From Pyrinomonadaceae bacterium (lineage in GTDB: Bacteria; Acidobacteriota; Blastocatellia; Pyrinomonadales; Pyrinomonadaceae): DNA of 64,000 nucleotides. Positions 16,656 through 24,616 of this stretch are shown here, in pieces; position 1 is the first letter of the stretch, and each line of letters opens with the position of its first letter. Both the position numbers and the translations under genes were made by a program. Location: positions 1-64,000 of the forward strand of contig JACMJZ010000012.1 in the NCBI GenBank assembly GCA_014380365.1, in the 5' to 3' direction. The notes beneath the pieces are model-generated. The model was given only the letters and a program-made list of their open reading frames with translations, ran no database searches and was not told the origin of the DNA.

Positions 16656-17889
16656 TCTGACTTTCAGTCACAGCCGGCATTTGAATCAGAGAGATCAGGC
16701 GCGGCAGTAAGGTCGTTCTGGAAAACGCATTCGCGATTTCCGAAACTGGAAGACGCGCTCGGCGCGGCGTTCGGGTCGCCTCGTCCAGAATATGATTGAC
16801 TACTGCGTCTACATCTCCAGTCTTTGCGGAGTAAGCACCGTAACTGTCTTTCGTGCGCCCGGCAATCTCGCTGATGTGGCTTTCGGCGGGACCGATGTAT
16901 AAGAAGGGACTGCCGATAGCCAAAATGTTGTAGAGCTTACATGGGTGGACAATCCCTACGAAATTATCTCCCATCACGATCGTGTGCAAGTCCGCAGCCG
17001 AGAGCGAAGCAGCCAACATATCAAAGGGCTGATAAGGCAGACAGCGGATGTTTTCCAGGTTATGTCGCGCAGCAAATTCCCTGACCTTCTTTTGTTCACT
17101 TCCTCCGCCGACAAAACAGAAAACGATATCTGTTCGTCTCGCCGCTCCCTCCGAAAGCCGACGGGCAGCTTCAAGCAAAGTGTCGAGCGGGTGGCAAGGG
17201 CTGTGATTGCCCGCGTACATAACTACGAACTTTTCCGCGAGGTTGTGACGGGCTCGAAATGCTGTCCGTCCGCCTTCGTCATAACTCACCGTATCGTCGT
17301 AAGCCCAGGGAGGCAACACAACCACCCGCTCCGGATCCACTCCTTTGGCGACGATGCGCTGCTTCATGAAGTGGTCAAGCGCGATAACCTTCTCGGCTCT
17401 CAGCAAGCTGTAGCGCAAGAGCCGCCTCAGCACCCTCGCTGGCACTGAGTGCTCCTTCAACCAACCTGCGGCTATGGCCTCGTCAGGATTCAGATCCATC
17501 ACCCAGAAGAAGAATTTGCCACCCTTGCGGCGCACGAAGAGTGAACCCAGGAGGGAGATGAGCGGCGGCGATGTTAAGGCAACAACGGTGTCAAAGCGTG
17601 GCAGGGTCCGTAGCTTCAAGGCGCAGTTAATGAGAAAGCTGCCGAAGTTTGCCGCCCGGCGCCATCTGGTCTCCTTGCCCAACGACAGCGAGGATAGACG
17701 AATAATCTCGATGCCATTCCAGGTCTCGCGTCGCGGGAACGACTGACCGGGATCATCGTAACCGCGGTCACTCGTCAAAACAGTTACACGGTGTCCTTCT
17801 TTGGCAAGCCCCAGCGCCAGATCGGTCAACTGCTGGGCCGTCGCCATCACGTCAGGGTAGAAACATTGATTCAGGAGGAGGACGTTCAT
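16588..17889 (-). CDS. Glycosyltransferase family 4 protein (WbuB-like)
   Basis: This 433-residue GT-B glycosyltransferase transfers a nucleotide-sugar residue to the growing lipid-linked glycan at the inner membrane. The N-terminal domain starts MNVLLLNQCFYPDVMATAQQ with the GT4 donor-side pattern AxGHxVTVLTSDRGY. The acceptor loop reads FWVMDLNPDEAIAAGW, as in WbuB-like enzymes. The C-terminal domain contains MYAGNHSPCHPLDTLLEAA and the short terminal region LYNILAIGSPFLYIGP in place of a canonical E-x7-E. About 25 C-terminal residues are encoded by a repeat arm and are probably not part of the fold. No frameshift is seen. Confidence 0.85.
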   Translation of the reverse strand: MNVLLLNQCFYPDVMATAQQLTDLALGLAKEGHRVTVLTSDRGYDDPGQSFPRRETWNGIEIIRLSSLSLGKETRWRRAANFGSFLINCALKLRTLPRFDTVVALTSPPLISLLGSLFVRRKGGKFFFWVMDLNPDEAIAAGWLKEHSVPARVLRRLLRYSLLRAEKVIALDHFMKQRIVAKGVDPERVVVLPPWAYDDTVSYDEGGRTAFRARHNLAEKFVVMYAGNHSPCHPLDTLLEAARRLSEGAARRTDIVFCFVGGGSEQKKVREFAARHNLENIRCLPYQPFDMLAASLSAADLHTIVMGDNFVGIVHPCKLYNILAIGSPFLYIGPAESHISEIAGRTKDSYGAYSAKTGDVDAVVNHILDEATRTPRRARLPVSEIANAFSRTTLLPRLISLIQMPAVTESQTSPQRARRNTEMNKKEIGQSAS

Positions 17890-17899
17890 TAAGTGATAG

Positions 17900-18179
17900 T
17901 GATGAGTAATGAGTGATGAGTCATGAGCGGTGTTTAGAGAGATTTCTGATCCCGGCGGAACGCATCACGCCTGCGCTCCACTGAAAGCCGTAGTCCCCCG
18001 AGTATTTTTCCAACCTCCGTAGCTTGTGACCTGAGTGCCTCGAAGGTTGGCGCGTTTAGATATCCAACGTCAAGAGCCACGTACAACTGCGTTCGGTCTG
18101 ATTTGATCTTTCAGGCTAAAGTCTCGAGCAAAGTTTCCCTGGCTGATAATTTGCACTCATTACTCATCACTCATCACTC
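17900..18179. repeat. Inverted heptamer arrays flanking a four-helix-bundle relic
   Basis: Four consecutive 7-bp units TGATGAG, TAATGAG, TGATGAG and TCATGAG (17900-17927) are mirrored by CTCATTA, CTCATCA and CTCATCA (18156-18176) on the other side. Between them lies the decayed four-helix-bundle gene. The right array also encodes the final residues VMSDE and stop of the UDP-xylose synthase homologue. Confidence 0.8.
17934..18156 (-). pseudogene. Decayed four-helix-bundle (S23/IVS-type) protein
   Basis: Reading the minus strand from 18156 gives VQIISQGNFARDFSLKDQIR, the start of helix 2 of this family. After a one-base frame shift it continues RTQLYVALDVGYLNAPTFEA, then LRSQATEVGKILGGLR, and reaches a TAA at 17934. 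The expected middle part (the SIxxNIAEG region) is missing between DQIR and RTQLYVAL, so an internal deletion with frameshift is the simplest explanation. The first helix is also missing. An intact relative lies at 45981-46391. Family assignment comes from the characteristic QGNFARDF and RTQLYVALDVGYL segments. Confidence 0.7.
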
Positions 18180-19098
18180 GCTTCTTGAAATCCGCCACAG
18201 TCTTCACCAGTCCCTCGCTGAGCGGTATGGTTGGATTCCAGTCGAGCAGTGTCTGTGCGCGTGAGATGTCAGGCTTTCGTTGTTTTGGATCGTCCTCGGG
18301 CAATGGCAAATATTTGACTCCGGAATCGGAGCCGCACGTTTTCACGACCTGCTCCGCCAACTCCTTAATCGTAAACTCACCCGGGTTGCCGAGATTGACA
18401 GGATCGTGCACGTCCTCGACGTTCATCAGTCGAATCAAAGCTTCCACCAGGTCGTCGACATAACAGAAGGAACGTGTCTGATCGCCGGCGCCATAAAGTG
18501 TCAACGGCTCACCGCGCAATGCCTGAACAATGAAATTAGAAACCACGCGGCCATCGTCCTCCAGCATGCGCGGGCCGTAGGTATTGAAGATTCGCGCGAT
18601 CCGAGTGTCCACGTGGTTTTGCCGGTGGTAGTCCATCATCAATGTTTCGGCGATTCGTTTTCCTTCGTCGTAGCACGAACGCAGACCGATTGGGTTAACG
18701 TTGCCCCAGTACGCTTCGGGCTGGGGATGCACCAACGGGTCGCCGTACACTTCAGACGTCGAGGCCTGGAGGATACGCGCGCGAACGCGTTTCGCGAGTC
18801 CAAGCATATTTATCATCCCCATCACGCTCGTTTTCACCGTCTTCACCGGATTGTATTGATAGTGAATGGGCGAAGCGGGACACGCGAGGTTATAAATCTG
18901 ATCGACTTCGAGAAGAATAGGTTCGATCACGTCGTGACGAATCAGCTCGAAGCGATGGTTGTCCATCAGCTTCACGATGTTCACGCGTCGACCGGTAAAG
19001 AAATTGTCGAGACACAAAACGTCGTGCCCCTCATTTAAGAGCCGTTCACAAAGATGTGAACCAATAAAACCAGCCCCGCCAGTTACAAGTATTCGCAT
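18160..19098 (-). CDS. UDP-glucuronate decarboxylase (UDP-xylose synthase) homologue
   Basis: This 312-residue short-chain dehydrogenase/epimerase makes UDP-xylose from UDP-glucuronate in the UXS family. The Rossmann GxxGxxG motif is [20 protein letters not shown], the STSEVYGDP block and the catalytic RSCYDEGKR (Tyr-x3-Lys) follow, with the family-typical [10 protein letters not shown] and [13 protein letters not shown]. The sequence is closer to UXS than to generic epimerases because of [16 protein letters not shown]. It supplies a nucleotide sugar to the glycosyltransferases of the locus. The last codons (VMSDE) are contributed by a heptamer repeat array. Confidence 0.9.
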   Translation of the reverse strand: MRILVTGGAGFIGSHLCERLLNEGHDVLCLDNFFTGRRVNIVKLMDNHRFELIRHDVIEPILLEVDQIYNLACPASPIHYQYNPVKTVKTSVMGMINMLGLAKRVRARILQASTSEVYGDPLVHPQPEAYWGNVNPIGLRSCYDEGKRIAETLMMDYHRQNHVDTRIARIFNTYGPRMLEDDGRVVSNFIVQALRGEPLTLYGAGDQTRSFCYVDDLVEALIRLMNVEDVHDPVNLGNPGEFTIKELAEQVVKTCGSDSGVKYLPLPEDDPKQRKPDISRAQTLLDWNPTIPLSEGLVKTVADFKKRVMSDE

Positions 19099-19119
19099 TC
19101 AAACTCCAATGTTTAGTTA

Positions 19120-19222
19120 TCCGCAGATTACGCAGATTTCGCAGATCCGACAGGAAGAAACGAATGACAGACTTCTTAACATTCTTAGTCGCATTATCTG
19201 TGTAATCTGCGAAATCTGTGGA
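19120..19222. repeat. Inverted pair of CGCAGATTN nonamers
   Basis: Three 9-bp units CGCAGATTA, CGCAGATTT and CGCAGATCC (19122-19148) face the reverse-complement copy TGTAATCTGCGAAATCTGTGG (about 19196-19222). About 47 bases lie between. The element fills the gap between the UXS-like gene and the carbamoyltransferase gene. Confidence 0.78.
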
Positions 19223-19227
19223 CAGTC

Positions 19228-21117
19228 CTAATTCCGCAGCCTTCGAACTGCGAGATTTCCCATGTAAAGCACATCCATCCTGGTCTTCAGGAAGCAGTCG
19301 ATAGCGTGTCTTGGTGTGCAGACGATTGGTTCGTTTTCATTAAACGACGTATTCAGCACAACCGGGACGCCGGTTAACTCATTAAAGTCAGAAATCAATT
19401 GGTAGTAGCGCGGGTTGAGCTCGCGCGAAACGGTTTGCAAACGGCCCGAGCCATCGACGTGAGTGACCGCCGGAATTTCCGCGCGCCGCTCCTCGCGCAC
19501 CTGGTACACCATCAACATTGTGGGCGCTGGATGCTCCTGTTCAAAATAGTCCGCCGTGCGTTCCTCCAGGATCGAGGGCGCGAAGGGACGGAACGGCTCA
19601 CGCTTCTTAATTCTCTCGTTCAATATTTCCTTCATGTCAGCGCGCCGCGGATCGACAACGATCGAACGATTGCCAAGTGCGCGTGGCCCAAACTCCATCC
19701 GTCCCTGAAACCATCCAACCACGAGTCCATCAGCAATGTCCTGCGCCGCCCGTTTTGTAACACCGTCGTCGTCGAACGTTTCAAAAGTCAGGTCGCTGGC
19801 GACGAGTTCAGCGCGAATCTCCTGGTCAGTAAACTCCGGACCAGTGTAGGCGCCGAGCATCACTTCGTGGCGCGGCCGCTTCAGCTTTCCGTTGTAAATC
19901 TCATAACAAACCCCCAACGCGGTGCCGCTGTCCCCGGCTGCCGGCTGTATGAAGACCCGGCGAAACGGTGTGTTGAGCAAAATCTTGCCATTCATCACCG
20001 AGTTGTAGGCCACGCCGCCTGATAGTCCCAAGTCGGTGAGGCCAGTCTGCTCGTGTAGATGATTGAGAATGTGGAACCCAACCTCTTCCAGACGAAGTTG
20101 CAAGCTGGCGGCAATATCGCGCTCGCGATCGCCGATTGCAGACCCGGGTTGACGCGCCGGGCCAAACGTGTCGGCGTAACTGTCGGAATAAATCCTGCCA
20201 ATCACCGGTGAGCCCTGGTCCCAGGTCATGTCAACGCCTTCAGCGTGGTGGCGAAAATAGTCGAGGTTGAGTCGAAAGTGACCGTGCGCCTCGGTGCGAA
20301 TAATGGAGCGAAACTCTTCGATGAAACGCGGCTGCCCATAAGGCGCGAGGCCCATTATCTTTCCTTCATCGCCGTAGTAAGGAAAGCCCAGGAACTGCGT
20401 CGTCGCGGTGTAGACAATGCCGGTCGAATGGGGATACTCCACCTCGCCCAGCACGTCGATTGAGTTCTCTTCCCCCGCCGCCCACATGGTGGAGACGAAA
20501 TCGCCGAAGCCGTCAATGGAGAGAAGCGCGGCCCGTTCAAACGGCGAAACGAAAAACGAGCTCGCAAGGTGCGCGCGATGATGTTCGACGTTGTGAAACT
20601 GCGCCCGCAGACTCTTTGGTGAAACACCGAGCGCCGTCGCTATGGCATCTTTCAGATCGCGCACCTTGGCCGCGTTGCCCAAACGATCCTTGACCTGCCG
20701 AAATATACCGAGCCCCTGGCCATTGCCTTCGCCGTTACCTGGGACCGCGGGCAGCTTGCCCACTTCTGCTTCATCAACGACATCTAATCCTAAATCATTG
20801 ACCCTATCCGCTTGCCTGCCGCCCGCCGTCTGCCGTCTGCCGCTGCCCCCTGCCAACTGCCTCGCCGCGCGACCCGCTGCAAACAAAACCTTCTTATGCA
20901 GGTGCGCGGACGGATCGCGAGAAATGCCGATGTGTTCAACTTCTTCAATGCCGATGCCGGCAGTTTTCAGGCAGTAACGGATTGACTCCGCGGGAAAGCC
21001 GGCGCAATGCTTCACGCGATTGAACCGCTCCTCCTCAACCGCCGCGATTAGTTTGCCGTCTTTGATGATCGCCGCCGCAGCGTCACCGTGATAGGCGTTT
21101 ATTCCAAGGACGTACAT
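19228..21117 (-). CDS. NodU/CmcH-family carbamoyltransferase
   Basis: This enzyme O-carbamoylates a sugar using carbamoyl phosphate and ATP; here the likely substrate is a sugar of the surface polymer. The N-terminal ASKHA domain starts MYVLGINAYHGDAAAAI and continues EEERFNRVKH. HHRAHLASSFFVSPFE, LSIDGFGDF and GLSGGVAYNSVMNG follow. The C-terminal part carries GWFQGRMEFGPRALGNRSI and KREPFRPFAPS. The 629 residues exceed the usual 570-610 because residues about 83-150 contain an insertion. Part of it (GGSGRRQTAGGRQA) is encoded by a heptamer array at 20825-20866. The enzyme core is intact on both sides of the insertion. Confidence 0.92.
   Translation of the reverse strand: MYVLGINAYHGDAAAAIIKDGKLIAAVEEERFNRVKHCAGFPAESIRYCLKTAGIGIEEVEHIGISRDPSAHLHKKVLFAAGRAARQLAGGSGRRQTAGGRQADRVNDLGLDVVDEAEVGKLPAVPGNGEGNGQGLGIFRQVKDRLGNAAKVRDLKDAIATALGVSPKSLRAQFHNVEHHRAHLASSFFVSPFERAALLSIDGFGDFVSTMWAAGEENSIDVLGEVEYPHSTGIVYTATTQFLGFPYYGDEGKIMGLAPYGQPRFIEEFRSIIRTEAHGHFRLNLDYFRHHAEGVDMTWDQGSPVIGRIYSDSYADTFGPARQPGSAIGDRERDIAASLQLRLEEVGFHILNHLHEQTGLTDLGLSGGVAYNSVMNGKILLNTPFRRVFIQPAAGDSGTALGVCYEIYNGKLKRPRHEVMLGAYTGPEFTDQEIRAELVASDLTFETFDDDGVTKRAAQDIADGLVVGWFQGRMEFGPRALGNRSIVVDPRRADMKEILNERIKKREPFRPFAPSILEERTADYFEQEHPAPTMLMVYQVREERRAEIPAVTHVDGSGRLQTVSRELNPRYYQLISDFNELTGVPVVLNTSFNENEPIVCTPRHAIDCFLKTRMDVLYMGNLAVRRLRN
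20825..20866. repeat. In-frame heptamer array inside the carbamoyltransferase gene
   Basis: Six units in 7-bp phase: GCCGTCT, GCCGTCT, GCCGCTG, CCCCCTG, CCAACTG and CCTCGCC. The 42 bases are divisible by three and keep the frame. They encode a Gly/Arg/Gln-rich loop not expected in the family. Confidence 0.7.
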
Positions 21118-21149
21118 TCAGATTGCGAGCTCGGTGAATCCGTTTAATC

Positions 21150-21206
21150 GGGGCAGTAGCCCGCGCGCAAGCAAGGGCGCCCTCCTAACGGTCGGGCTAC
21201 CACCCC
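21150..21206. repeat. Inverted repeat GGGGCAGTAGCCCG ... CGGGCTACCACCCC
   Basis: The two ends are near-perfect reverse complements. The interior holds GGGCGCCCTCCTAACGGT, which resembles GACCGTCAGGGAGGGCG at 43459-43475. It sits in the 104-base gap between the carbamoyltransferase and asparagine-synthase-like genes. Confidence 0.7.
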
Positions 21207-21221
21207 GCGGAGCACAAGGCT

Positions 21222-23288
21222 TTAGTTGTCCAAATGCTTTCTGGCCCATTCATTCAAGACGTAAAGGCTCCACGGCCGCGACCAGCTCGTCTTGCCGTCC
21301 AGATAGTCCTGCCAGATTTTTCGCACGCTCTCCGCATCCATCGCCTCCTGCAATGCCGGAGAGAGTTCGGCCAGCCCGCCTTGAATGCGGTCGCGCAGAG
21401 GGCCGCGCAACCACTCGGCCCAGGGGAAAGTGAACCCGCGCTTTGTTTGGTTCACAACCTCCGCAGGCAAGAGGTCGCCGAGCGCGGCAACCAGCAAAGC
21501 TTTCGGCACGCCCTTGCGTAACTTCATTGCCTGCGGCAGAGAAGTCACAAACTCGACCAGTCGGTGATCCAGGAAAGGCACGCGGACTTCGAGCGAATGC
21601 GCCATGCTCATCGAATCCGTGTCCCGCAATAGCGTGTTTACCAGATACGACTGAATCTCCATGCACGACACCGCCGCGAAAGAGTCCAGTTCCCTTGCCT
21701 GCTCCACACTAGCCCCAAGCCACTCCCACCAGAGAGGGGGAACAGCAGGCTTCTGGCCGGTCATCAACCCTGAAACTTGCGCCGGAGTGAAAAGCGCCCG
21801 GCCGAAGTAAAACGGATCCGGCAAGGCGTCCGGCGCATTCCACAGGGCCGAAAGCTTTCGCGTTGCATCACCATGCAAAAAACGACCACCGGTGGCCGCA
21901 ATTGAAGATGCCATCGCTGATCTCACCGCGCCCGGAACGTGCGCACCCGCCGTCGCCAACCGCTGATATTTCGGCGTTCGTGGAAACGTGCTGTAGCCGC
22001 CAAATACTTCATCGCCGCCCAGCCCGGAAAGCGTCACCTTGAGTCCTGCCTGCCTTGCGCTCATTGAAACAAAATAAGTGTTAATGCCATCCATCGACGG
22101 TTGGTCGAGCGCGCCGACGGCCTCGTCCAAACGCCTGACCATATCATCACCGCTTAGCGTCACTTCCTGATGCGTCGTCCCCAAATCTATGGCTGTTCGG
22201 CGTGCGATTGCCGCTTCGCTAAACTCTTTCTCCGCAAACGCCACTGTGAACGTGTGAATGCCGGAGTCCTCGCGACTCGCAAGCGCGGCGAGGGAGGTGG
22301 AGTCGATCCCGCCGCTCAGAAACACTCCCACCGGCACATCGGAAACAAGGTGACTGCGAACACTCTCCTCCAGCAAGCTGCGCACGCGCGCGGCGGTGTC
22401 GCGTGCATTATCTTTACCGTGACCGTTACTTGAGCGACTGGCCGTCGGTCCATTATTAGACGCCGCTTGTCGGTCCCTGGACATCTGGGAGATGCGAGCT
22501 CCTATCCTCCAAAAGGGTTTGGGCTCGACAGCGCTTCTCGCACCCAGCGGGACCGTCATCGTATGACCGGGTGGCAGCGACAGCACCCCCGCAACCAGCG
22601 TCATCGGCTCGCCTACCGATCCAAACAGGAGATAACTCTCGAGCGCAGCCCGCGAGAGGAGCTTGGGCACGATCCGACTCGCCAGCAACGTCCGAACTTC
22701 CGAAGCGAAAACGAATTTTCCAGTTCCCGACCGCTGATTGCTGACTGCTGATTGCTGACCTCCGACCTCCGACCTCTGATCTCTGACCTCTGCGTAATAC
22801 AGCGGCTTGATTCCCATCCGGTCGCGCGCCAGAAACAAGATCCCCTCCTGACCTGCCGACCGCTCCTGCCGACTGCTCCTCTCTTCCCGCCGCCGATCAT
22901 AAACCGCAAACGCGAACATTCCCTGCAAACGCTCCACGCACTCAACTCCCCACTCCTCAAAAGCGTGGGCTACGACTTCCGAATCAGATCGTGTTTGGAA
23001 AGCGTGGCCCAGCGTCGCCAGCTCCTCGCGTAACTCTCGGAAGTTATAAATCTCCCCATTGAGCACCGCCCCTACTGTTCCAGCCTCGTTGAAGATCGGC
23101 TGGTGTCCACCCTCCACGTCGATGATGCTCAGGCGTCGCATTCCCAGTGCGAGACGCCCGGGGCCATCGCTGGCGAGATACCCCTCGTCGTCAGGCCCGC
23201 GATGCAGCATCGTCGGCGTCATCCGCCGCACCAACGCCTCCGCATCCGGAGCATCACTCCAATCAACTACTCCACAAATGCCGCACAT
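21222..23288 (-). CDS. asnB: Asparagine synthase-like glutamine amidotransferase
   Basis: This 688-residue AsnB-family protein has an N-terminal nucleophile glutaminase domain (MCGICGVVDW with Cys2; LHRGPDDEG; LNGEIYNFRELR). Its synthase domain has the PP-loop LSGGIDST near residue 326 and LSGLGGDEVFGGY. It either makes asparagine or amidates a glycan; in polysaccharide loci the latter is common, and that is an inference. Two stretches of the glutaminase domain are foreign-looking. RREERSSRQERSAGQEG (coded near 22845-22900) and RDQRSEVGGQQSAVSNQRSG (coded around 22733-22788) lie between conserved segments and derive from heptamer arrays. Typical length is about 630, so these inserts explain the excess. 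Confidence 0.9.
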   Translation of the reverse strand: MCGICGVVDWSDAPDAEALVRRMTPTMLHRGPDDEGYLASDGPGRLALGMRRLSIIDVEGGHQPIFNEAGTVGAVLNGEIYNFRELREELATLGHAFQTRSDSEVVAHAFEEWGVECVERLQGMFAFAVYDRRREERSSRQERSAGQEGILFLARDRMGIKPLYYAEVRDQRSEVGGQQSAVSNQRSGTGKFVFASEVRTLLASRIVPKLLSRAALESYLLFGSVGEPMTLVAGVLSLPPGHTMTVPLGARSAVEPKPFWRIGARISQMSRDRQAASNNGPTASRSSNGHGKDNARDTAARVRSLLEESVRSHLVSDVPVGVFLSGGIDSTSLAALASREDSGIHTFTVAFAEKEFSEAAIARRTAIDLGTTHQEVTLSGDDMVRRLDEAVGALDQPSMDGINTYFVSMSARQAGLKVTLSGLGGDEVFGGYSTFPRTPKYQRLATAGAHVPGAVRSAMASSIAATGGRFLHGDATRKLSALWNAPDALPDPFYFGRALFTPAQVSGLMTGQKPAVPPLWWEWLGASVEQARELDSFAAVSCMEIQSYLVNTLLRDTDSMSMAHSLEVRVPFLDHRLVEFVTSLPQAMKLRKGVPKALLVAALGDLLPAEVVNQTKRGFTFPWAEWLRGPLRDRIQGGLAELSPALQEAMDAESVRKIWQDYLDGKTSWSRPWSLYVLNEWARKHLDN
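22733..22788. repeat. Eight-unit heptamer array inside asnB
   Basis: Eight contiguous units in perfect 7-bp phase: GCTGATT, GCTGACT, GCTGATT, GCTGACC, TCCGACC, TCCGACC, TCTGATC and TCTGACC. It is translated as part of a Ser/Gln/Arg-rich loop in the glutaminase domain. Confidence 0.85.
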
Positions 23289-23293
23289 AAGAT

Positions 23294-23410
23294 CAGTCGC
23301 CAGTCGGCAGCCGCCAGTTTCCAGTCATCGCTCTAATGCCTCAGGTCCGGTCTCCGGTCGCCAGCGCCAAAACTGGAAACCGCCGACTGCCGACTGCCGA
23401 CTGCCGACTG
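23294..23410. repeat. Inverted heptamer arrays at the asnB / glycosyltransferase junction
   Basis: Left: CAGTCGC, CAGTCGG, CAGCCGC, CAGTTTC, CAGTCAT (23294-23328). Right: four exact CCGACTG units (23383-23410), opposite orientation, preceded by AACTGGAAACCG, which mirrors CAGTTTCCAG. The right arm encodes SAVGSRQSAVSS at the C-terminus of the glycosyltransferase ending at 23333. Confidence 0.8.
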
Positions 23411-24595
23411 AAGACTCGCATACAGCGTCTCCATCGCCGCGACCGGTTCTTCCCATGAAAGACCCCCCGCTACCTCGGCGCAACCAGCGCGCAGTTGGAC
23501 CGAAAGCACTTCATCTTCAAGAAGTCGTTTCATCCCTCTGTGCAATGCCTCAACGTCATACGGAACGACGAGGCCGGCTTTGCCTTCAACGAGGGGAGCG
23601 ATCCCACATTGATCCGTCACCAGCACAGGGGTGCCGCAGGCAATCGACTCCGCCGCAGCATTGCCAAAACTTTCATACCGCGACGGCAAGACAAAAAGGT
23701 CGGCATCCACCAGAGCCTCAAGTTTTGCCTTCCCATAGAGAGGACCGGTTAAGGTCACTCGGTTGCCGACACCAAACTCCTCGATCAATTTGCGAACGGT
23801 CTGGGCACAGCCGTCGAAGTCGTCAGGGCCGGCTATCACCAGGTGTGTTTCCGCATCAAGCCTCGCAAACGCTTTCACCAGGAGGTCCAAACCTTTGATG
23901 AATGAGAGGCGACCGAGAAACAATATCAGCGGCGTCTGCTCCCTGATCCCAAGCTTGGCCCGGAACGCCCCGCGCGCGGGTAACGATTCAAACTCACTAA
24001 GGTCGATTCCGTTGCGTCGCAGGACAATCTTCGCTGCCGCAATTCCGCCCTCGATCAATTCGTCGCGTTCAGTCTCGGAAGTTGCAATGATCGCGTTGGC
24101 GCCCTTAAACAGTGAATCGCCAACGAGCTTTCGGTAAAGACGCTTCTTCTGGCGACTGCGAACTTTCGACCCGAACATGCCGAGTGGCTCAAGCACATAA
24201 GGAATTCCGTAACGACGGCAAAACCATCCTGCTGTGGAACCGATTAGATCATAGAGCCCGTAGATATGTACGACGTCATACTCGCGCAAGCGTCGCGTGC
24301 AGAAACGCAGGATGCGAGGATTGACCGTGGTCGCCCGGTAGTTTCGCATGGTCGGCAGGTAGACCGTCTCAACGCCATGATCCTGCGCTTCCCATCCCCA
24401 GGCGCTCGGGCTTCGCGACCAATCGGTTAAATCCGCCAGTTTAGTTTCGCCATCCGTCTCGCCTCTGTCCGCCGTCAACACCGTCACCTCGTGCCCTCGA
24501 CCCGCCAGCGCCTTAGCGATCGCACGCACCTTCGCCGGCGGCCCCCCCTTGCTGAGATAAGGGTAGTAAGTCTGCGTAATCTTCAGGATGCGCAT
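23333..24595 (-). CDS. Glycosyltransferase family 4 protein
   Basis: This 420-residue GT-B enzyme starts MRILKITQTYYPYLSKGGPP with the donor-proximal GHEVTVLTADRGE. The C-terminal domain carries PLILFLGRLSFIKGLDLLVKA and the E-x7-E element in ESFGNAAAESIACGTPVLVTD, so it is a retaining GT4. The substrate is unknown. The last 25 residues or so (QSAVGSRQSAVSSFGAGDRR) come from a heptamer repeat and are unlike any glycosyltransferase tail. It follows the next GT4 gene on the same strand with a 21-base gap. Confidence 0.88.
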   Translation of the reverse strand: MRILKITQTYYPYLSKGGPPAKVRAIAKALAGRGHEVTVLTADRGETDGETKLADLTDWSRSPSAWGWEAQDHGVETVYLPTMRNYRATTVNPRILRFCTRRLREYDVVHIYGLYDLIGSTAGWFCRRYGIPYVLEPLGMFGSKVRSRQKKRLYRKLVGDSLFKGANAIIATSETERDELIEGGIAAAKIVLRRNGIDLSEFESLPARGAFRAKLGIREQTPLILFLGRLSFIKGLDLLVKAFARLDAETHLVIAGPDDFDGCAQTVRKLIEEFGVGNRVTLTGPLYGKAKLEALVDADLFVLPSRYESFGNAAAESIACGTPVLVTDQCGIAPLVEGKAGLVVPYDVEALHRGMKRLLEDEVLSVQLRAGCAEVAGGLSWEEPVAAMETLYASLQSAVGSRQSAVSSFGAGDRRPDLRH

Positions 24596-24616
24596 GAATG
24601 ATATAGACGCGTTTTG

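Noticed and set aside
18280-19038. 252-residue plus-strand ORF
   Set aside because: It is fully antisense to the UXS-like gene, has no recognisable motif and no ribosome-binding site.
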